Assembly: GCA_963693305.1 (NCBI GenBank)
Contig: OY855907.1
Span: 34,776,301 to 34,840,300 of the forward strand
Origin: Meandrina meandrites
Lineage: Eukaryota > Cnidaria > Anthozoa > Scleractinia > Meandrinidae
Direction of reading: 5' to 3'
Length of the DNA: 64,000 bases
The translations under genes were made by a program, and so were the position numbers. The notes beneath the pieces were generated by a model. It searched no databases. It had not been told where the DNA came from and worked only from the letters and a program-made list of their open reading frames with translations. How positions within the stretch are numbered: the stretch's first letter is position 1; each line of letters begins with the position of its first letter. Positions 58,678 through 64,000 of this stretch are shown here, piece after piece.

Positions 58678-59005
58678 AGAATCAAAGATAGGCTACTATG
58701 GGATAACATAACTACTGATAGTACTCATCCCCGTCACGAACTGCTTCCACCCCGGAGATCAACGAGACTTAGGAAAAGGGGACACCCTTACATTCTGCCA
58801 CGTGTCAGAACTGAACGTCATAAACGCTGTTTTGTAAACAGATGCCTTTTCAACTTTATCTAATTGTTTCTCATACTTTTGTATTAGTTTGTAATTAGTT
58901 TTTATAGCAGTAAGTTACATGAAATTGTAAGTCCAGACGTATGACTCTGGGCATGTGTCCTTTGCATTCATTTATAATAATAAAGGATTCTTCTTCTTCT
59001 TAATT
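58678..59005 (+). mobile_element. 5'-truncated LINE 3' end
   Basis: 58678-58863 reads in one frame as a non-LTR retrotransposon C-terminus (HPRHELLPPRRSTRLRKRG, then RTERHKRCFVNRCLF..-stop), followed by ~140 bp of 3' UTR and an AATAAAGGA plus TTC-repeat tail. Homology starts abruptly, as in dead-on-arrival copies. Confidence 0.7.
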
Positions 59006-59184
59006 AGTTCGTCCGTTCTCTAGCTAGAAATCTAAGAAAGGTTTTTTTCTTTAATTCTTTCCATACGTAACCCTAAATGTGTTATGTCTAAAGAACCAGA
59101 TTCAGTTTCGAGATTATTTTCTGTCAGTCCAGTGGCGGAATCCCAGTCTCATTACAAAACACAAGTCGTTTCTCGTACCTCCAT

Positions 59185-59380
59185 GAAAAAGGTAAAGGTA
59201 AAACAACTTTATTTATACACGGTTTGTGTTTAAAGCTGCAAGCTTGTGGGGCCGCATGACCGAGGAGTTGAGCTCGGGACAACCGAGAATAAATGCAGAT
59301 AGTGGTGAGAACGGGACTTGAACCCGGGACCTCTGGATTTCAACTCCGGCGCTCTAACCACTCGGCCACGCTGCCTCCAA
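59185..59380 (-). mobile_element. tRNA-derived SINE just downstream of copy C exon 3
   Basis: On the minus strand the head (59380-59305) is a leucine/serine-tRNA-like sequence with gtggccgagtggttagagcg (A-box) and cgggttcaagtcccg (B-box). The body ends in an AATAAA and a tttacc-repeat tail near 59190. It lies ~45 bp after the donor of copy C exon 3. Confidence 0.8.
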
Positions 59381-59422
59381 AGTTAGTTAACATGGTAGAT
59401 TTACAAACTAAACCTGACTGAC

Positions 59423-62176
59423 CTGATTCTCTTGCGGGGGCTGGTACCTTAAATCGCTGCATCGAGCACCCCCAACGGCAAGGGCAATCTCGATGATAGA
59501 AAATATCAAAACCAATGAAGATATGGCTATCATGGTTTTTTCCTGGTCGGTGAATTTGTGTTTTGCGTCTTTATCGGTAAAATGTGAATATCTGCGATAG
59601 GAGGCTTCAGCATCATATATGTTGGAAGACAGGACACCGTTAATGGCCCAGTGATAATGATACACTGTCACTGCTGACACTACAGCACATGCCATGCTCA
59701 CTGAGCTCTGAGCATTAATCTGGAAGGAAACAGCAAGGAAGAAAGGCGAATTCAGGGTGAAAAAAATTTACAAGGCACTGCCAGTATAACAAATGTACTG
59801 AAGAAATAACGAATTTACTTAGTTTTCCTTTCACTTGTTTTGTTTAATTAAGGAGCTACGTCACGGGAAATTCGTGAATTTGTTGGTCTAAACTATTCTG
59901 AAATTAGTAGCAGGCAATTTAATCCATGAAAAAAATCTTTGATCATCTAAAGAACGATATAACCTTAACTTGCAGAAAGAAATCAAACCACGGCTATAAA
60001 TATCGATGTTTTTGAAGACGCGCAGAAACACTTGAACAGTTTAGCCTCAATTTTTCAAGTTGTAATTCATGTTCATCCTAGCCATCCGCAGTCAAAGACA
60101 CTTGCTAACAGTTCAGATACTCTAATATAGCAATTGTTAATAAAAATTGACCATTATTTTTTGGTTTCCTTCGACACGAATATATCTTTTGGCTGTTCAA
60201 AAATCTGTTGAAATCCGTGACAAAGCCCCTTTAATTGCTTACAATAGGAAATTCACTCATCAGACTTCATTTTAACATAATGATAGCCTGCGAGCAGGCT
60301 CACGTTTGGGTCACACGCGCGAGTGATCTGCGAGCGAAGCGATCTGGCGGAGAGGAGTCTGGTCATACGCGTGACACGGCTCAATAAGCCGCTCGCGCGT
60401 ATGATCCAAAGGTGAGCCTGCTCGCAGGCTAACACAATGAATTTTCATCGATTGCCATCATTGATGGGGATTTTTATCAAGTCGAAATACAATCCATTCA
60501 ATTTAAAGGGACGCCGTCGAAAATAAAACATGACATGAAACGAAACGTTTATCATGTAATTTCTGTAATACAGAAAGATTGTAAGGCATTATGGTTGCCT
60601 GTGGCTAAATGAACACTTCCCATTTATATCTTACCAATGTTGAGGAGGGTGTTGAAGTGTTGGCCAAAACAAGTCCCATGATACCAGCTGGTAACACCTT
60701 GGATTATAAAAATACAAAAATAATAAAGCCAGGCTCCTGATAAAACTAGTCTTTATAATTTATTGTTACTTATTTTCGCGGGAAATCAGGCAACGATTTT
60801 GCGTAACCTGCACTGTTGCATGCTGGGTGGAATTCTGTGTTGTGCACATTGCATTCTGGGATCAGTTTTTCCACCATATGATCAGATGGAAGCCATCTTG
60901 AATGTCTTGTAGTCACGGTTTGTAAGAATGAAAACATTTCAAAACATAGTTTAACACAAAGAAAACCTGCTTTGAATACTGATTGAAAAGTCAGTTTTGG
61001 TGATTGAATACCCCCTTAAATTCTATGTCCACAAACCAGGACGGACCATGCTCCTGCTTCCCGTACCAATCCTGAGTGTTTCCTGCCTTTTTGTCCAAAT
61101 TCTATTGCAAAATATTCCGAAACGTTGCGATATTTTCCTCAATTTCTTCTGGTGCCCGCTACCTTGGGGATCCCTTTTCCAACTCCCTCTCACCCCGGCG
61201 CACATCTTACGGTAAATACAAGCGCTGGAATAATGGGACGAAAAGGTTTATTGCTTGTTTTCTTCGGCCGTTAAAACCGAGTCGCGTATATATATGATGT
61301 AGAATGGTCCTTGAAAAATCATGGGCCTCGGCAAATTTTAGGCGAGTCTCGAAATCTCGGCGCGCGCCGCGCAAACTAGAGTTTCAGCATCTCGGGCCCG
61401 CAAAAAATAAAGCTGGTCTCGGAATCTCGAATTTTGAAATTTGAGTCTCCGAGTCTCGCAAACCAAGCGAAAGTCTAATCAGTATGAACCATCACAAAAC
61501 AACTGCAACTATAACGGCAAAATGTAACGTAAACAAAAAAAATGTAAATGTTGTTTATAGTGGTCATGCACTTAGTAGAAAGCTACAGAGCGTTTGACTA
61601 GCCTTTTATTAGTGTCGCGTTGGGATTCTAGATCGCGGCGTCTCGCGCTCGGATATTTGAAACGAGGTGTCCCTGGCTCGGATTCGAATAACATAGTCAA
61701 GTCTCAGTCTAAAATGAGGGTCCCGGCGTCTGGGCGAGTCTCGGATCTTACCATTCTATACCCCAATATATAAAACCTATATATGAAACTTATTTTATAC
61801 ACAATAAAAATGAACAGTAAACCAATATTGCAAGACCTTTTTACATGTGGAAGTCCAAAGTGTATGAAATATAGATCTCAGTTCGCTAGCTGTCGCATTA
61901 AACTAAAACTTGTATTTTGTGCTAACCGGCCTGCAATGACTGAAGGCGAATCATGAGAAGGGAGAGAGGAAAATGATACTGGGCTAATTCTACTCCTCAA
62001 TTTCAGTTACATCTCAGTGTACTTACAAGGGCGGCTAGCCAACATGGCGTAAACAAGAAGCTGGTATACACAAAGCGCACTTCAAATCGATCCACCATGC
62101 CGAGCACGAAAAAGATGGCGGTCATCACGATCTGAACGATCGAGATGACTTTTAATAGAACCCTGTTAAACGCCAT
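59423..62176 (-). CDS. Small four-TM protein, copy C
   Basis: Exons 62176-62027 (150 nt), 60697-60635 (63) and 59719-59423 (297) on the minus strand, phase 0. They match copy A exon for exon (MAFNRVLLKVISIVQIVMTA; PAGIMGLVLANTS; INAQSSVSMACAVVSAVT; HKFTDQEKTMIAIS; IFSIIEIALAVGGA; QPPQENQ). It is closer to copy A than to B. A terminal coding exon was not found downstream; a SINE lies right after the last visible donor. If the exon was lost, intron retention would end the protein after ..ENQVSQV, three residues past the donor. Divergent promoter shared with copy D. Confidence 0.82.
59851..60230. mobile_element. MITE of the GGAGCTnnGTCACG family, complete copy in copy C intron 2
   Basis: Ends aggagctacgtcacgg and ccgtgacaaagcccct; flanks ttaatta and ttaattg suggest a ~6-7-bp target duplication. 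Same orientation as 32972-33300, opposite to 41141-41523. Confidence 0.75.
60285..60430. mobile_element. 146-bp foldback MITE in copy C intron 2
   Basis: Begins agcctgcgagcaggctcac and ends gtgagcctgctcgcaggct; inner cgcgcgagt/gcgcgtatga blocks also partly pair. CG-rich compared with its surroundings. Confidence 0.75.
60720..62020. other. Intron 1 of copy C
   Basis: Noncoding. 61330-61760 is dense in 'gtctcg'/'gagtctc' motifs and partly inverted, so it is likely an old repeat with unclear limits. Confidence 0.4.
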
Positions 62177-62989
62177 TTCACGTTAAATTTCGACTGAGGT
62201 AAAAGAATATTCAACTGAAGTTCAATGCGGAAATTAAACCAAAGCGTGACTCAAGTCATGCTTGTTTACACCCTGCAGGAGGGGGAAGGCGAATGGAGCC
62301 CAGGGGATAGGGGGTGAGGGAGAGGGTACGTTATATCCAAAATAAGCTATGTCATATCGACATTGAGGGCGCTTGAAACGGTGCTTGTATATGACTTTTA
62401 AGCGGTTTTGATCTGAAATTATGGGTTAACCTTCTGGTGTGGAAACTATAGGGACGAGAGTGTCTCTGAGCAAACATGTTTCTCGTTTTTCATCTTTCAG
62501 TAAACAAAAACAAAACCGCCAGTCCAGAGAAGTCACCGCAACTGAAAACTGTCAATCGATGCGACATGGAGAATGATCAAGGTGTTTTTCTCTCCTCCTC
62601 CCCCTTAAGTAGTACATATCATTAAAATAACAAAAACGACCATTGAACAGACACCCACGCCTCGGACTAATGTTTACACACACGCACGTGCGCATCCGCG
62701 CGCGCCCAAATAACGGCTTTACATAAAAAAAAAAAAGAAAAAAAAAAGGCCTTCACAGGGCTTTTAGGGATAAGAGGGAACAGGCATTTTTAAACCCTAT
62801 CAAATACATATATATGGCGATCGCGAAACACTGAGACTGCTTCGAGATACGTGCGCGATCGATATCGACCGTGATACGTCATTAATAACCATGAGCGTCC
62901 TCTACAAAAAACTTCCGCATACAGTTAGCAGTTTCAATCAGTCAATTGATTGCAGTATTTTTGCACGTCTTCCGAAAATCTAGCGTAAA
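62177..62989. promoter_or_regulatory. Bidirectional promoter region between copies C and D
   Basis: Shares conserved blocks with 35595-36034: 'gttaaatttcgactgaggta' next to copy C, and gaacaggca plus a TACGTCAT site (62875-62882, ~110 bp before the ATG) next to copy D. The middle has expanded with low-complexity A/G-rich sequence. Confidence 0.5.
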
Positions 62990-63139
62990 ATGGTGTACAG
63001 CAGACGAGACCTGAAGGTGATCTCGATCATCCAGATTATGATGACCGCCATCTTCTTCACGCTTGCGATGGTGGATCGATTTCAAGTGCGTTTCATTTTT
63101 TCCAGCTTCTCGTATGCGCCATGTTGGATAGTCGCTCTT
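62990..63139 (+). CDS. Small four-TM protein, copy D, first exon only
   Basis: 150-nt exon, ATG at 62990, donor GTGAGT after codon 50. Reads MVYSRRDLKVISIIQIMMTA .. CWIVAL, very close to copy B exon 1 (MVYNRRDLKVISIIQIVMTV). The rest lies beyond the window: no 63-nt exon 2 was found before 64000, which fits the 1.1-kb first intron of copy B. Confidence 0.8.
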
Positions 63140-63512
63140 GTGAGTACTAAACACACTGAAATGTAAACTTCGATAGAATACTGTCTCTCACCCCTCAGTT
63201 AATATTCTTCTCGAGACGAGTCTGCTAACTGTTGCTGCTAAACTATGAAATCGATTAAATTAGAATCGGAACTCTTCGTGTAAATAGCCCTAATGCCTAC
63301 CCTGATAACACTGCCGTAAATTTGCATATTAGCGACTAGCCGGCCTCACGTATTAGCCTTAACAATTGTTTCTCTTGTTGAAACATTTTTAATGACTGCA
63401 ATGGACTGCAATCCAGAGTGCTACCACAAGTAGACCACGCTATGTGTTCGTGGTTAATTAACATTTGTTGACATGAGACGAACAAAAGAAATATTGAAAT
63501 ATATGAGGGTTA

Positions 63513-63870
63513 CGAATAAAGCTCTGAAAATTACATATCTAAATTATTAAAAATTATTAATGAAATGTTAATCAACACGTGTGTCGTGCTTTTCGTCGCC
63601 TGCAGGGCCGTTTGAAGCGTATTTTTACCGAACAACTTTCGGCCGAAGACCGGTAAGAGAGGAAAGGGAGATGTCTCCCTTATCTCTCTTACCAGCCTTC
63701 GGCTGCTTCGGCAGAAAGTAATTCAGTAAAAATACGCTTCAAACGGGCCCTGCAGGCGACGAATAGTACGACACACGTGTTGATTAACATTTCATATTTC
63801 ATTTTTAAACTTTATTGAGATATTCAGAGCAAAGTGTAAATTAGATATGTAATGGTCAGAGCTTTATTCG
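63513..63870. mobile_element. 358-bp foldback MITE in copy D intron 1
   Basis: Outer arms start cgaataaagctctga and end with the inverse at 63870. Further in, 'gttaatcaacacgtgtgtcg' and 'cctgcagggc..gtttgaagcg' are mirrored. The centre is a hairpin (gtaagagag..ctctcttac). Almost the whole element can fold on itself. Confidence 0.85.
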
Positions 63871-64000
63871 CCCCCGGGGGGGGGGGGGGGGTGACTCCCA
63901 TATATGGACTATATGGGTATGTGCCACGGGATAGGGTATGGTTTTTGAGGTTCTCGGTCCTTAAATAGGGTATCATTTCTGCTCCTTTTAGCATTGTGTT
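63871..64000. mobile_element. Start of a G-run repeat, cut by window end
   Basis: cccccgggg plus a G-run, 'tgactcccatatatgg' and 'gggatagggtatgg' resemble the block at 28438-28560 (cccccgggtggggg, 'gtactccctatagt', 'aaaagggtaggg'). Dispersed element with unknown right end. Confidence 0.5.

Noticed and set aside
59305..59380. Possible tRNA-Leu/Ser gene
   Set aside because: tRNA-like head only; it is fused to a SINE body with a tttacc tail and AATAAA.

Overview
The window looks like a piece of animal nuclear genome, most likely an anthozoan cnidarian (coral or sea anemone). The genes have many small exons with GT..AG introns, the DNA is AT-rich, and there are metazoan genes (eIF2B delta, an SLC46-type transporter, a rhodopsin-like GPCR, a BTB protein, a short-chain dehydrogenase). 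The intergenic DNA is full of tRNA-derived SINEs, foldback/MITE elements, Penelope-like and LINE fragments. The cnidarian assignment is inference from gene structure and the repeat repertoire; no search was run.

Layout. 1-3400: no gene; a tandem duplication, one copy carrying a 254-bp insertion with an apparently complete hammerhead ribozyme, then a 485-bp MITE. 3404-4912 (+): last two exons of a short-chain dehydrogenase. 6938-9208 (-): three-exon SLC46/PCFT-like transporter. 12385-22580 (+): complete 14-exon EIF2B4 gene (534 codons) with SINEs in its introns. 23955-24665 (-): intronless BTB protein. 28648-32972: a large inverted repeat with about 1-kb arms around a decayed Penelope-like retroelement (RT plus GIY-YIG). 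33514-39720: a divergent pair of genes for a small four-TM protein family (copies A and B). 45546-50545: an intronless GPCR and its tandem, truncated pseudogene. 52866-57882: a complete TIR transposon with one 858-codon ORF that fuses a DD35E integrase, an OTU protease domain and an F-box-like region. 59423-63139: a second divergent pair of the four-TM family (copies C and D, D cut by the window end).

How it fits together. The host genes belong to unrelated pathways (translation initiation, solute transport, redox metabolism, signalling), so there is no operon-like logic. The local theme is duplication: the four-TM head-to-head module occurs twice about 26 kb apart with conserved promoter blocks, and the GPCR is duplicated with its 5' flank. 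The most unusual object is the integrase-OTU-F-box transposon, which looks structurally intact and pairs a Ginger/KRBA2-like transposase with ubiquitin-pathway domains. The second is the hammerhead-bearing insertion, a candidate retrozyme or Penelope-terminal unit.
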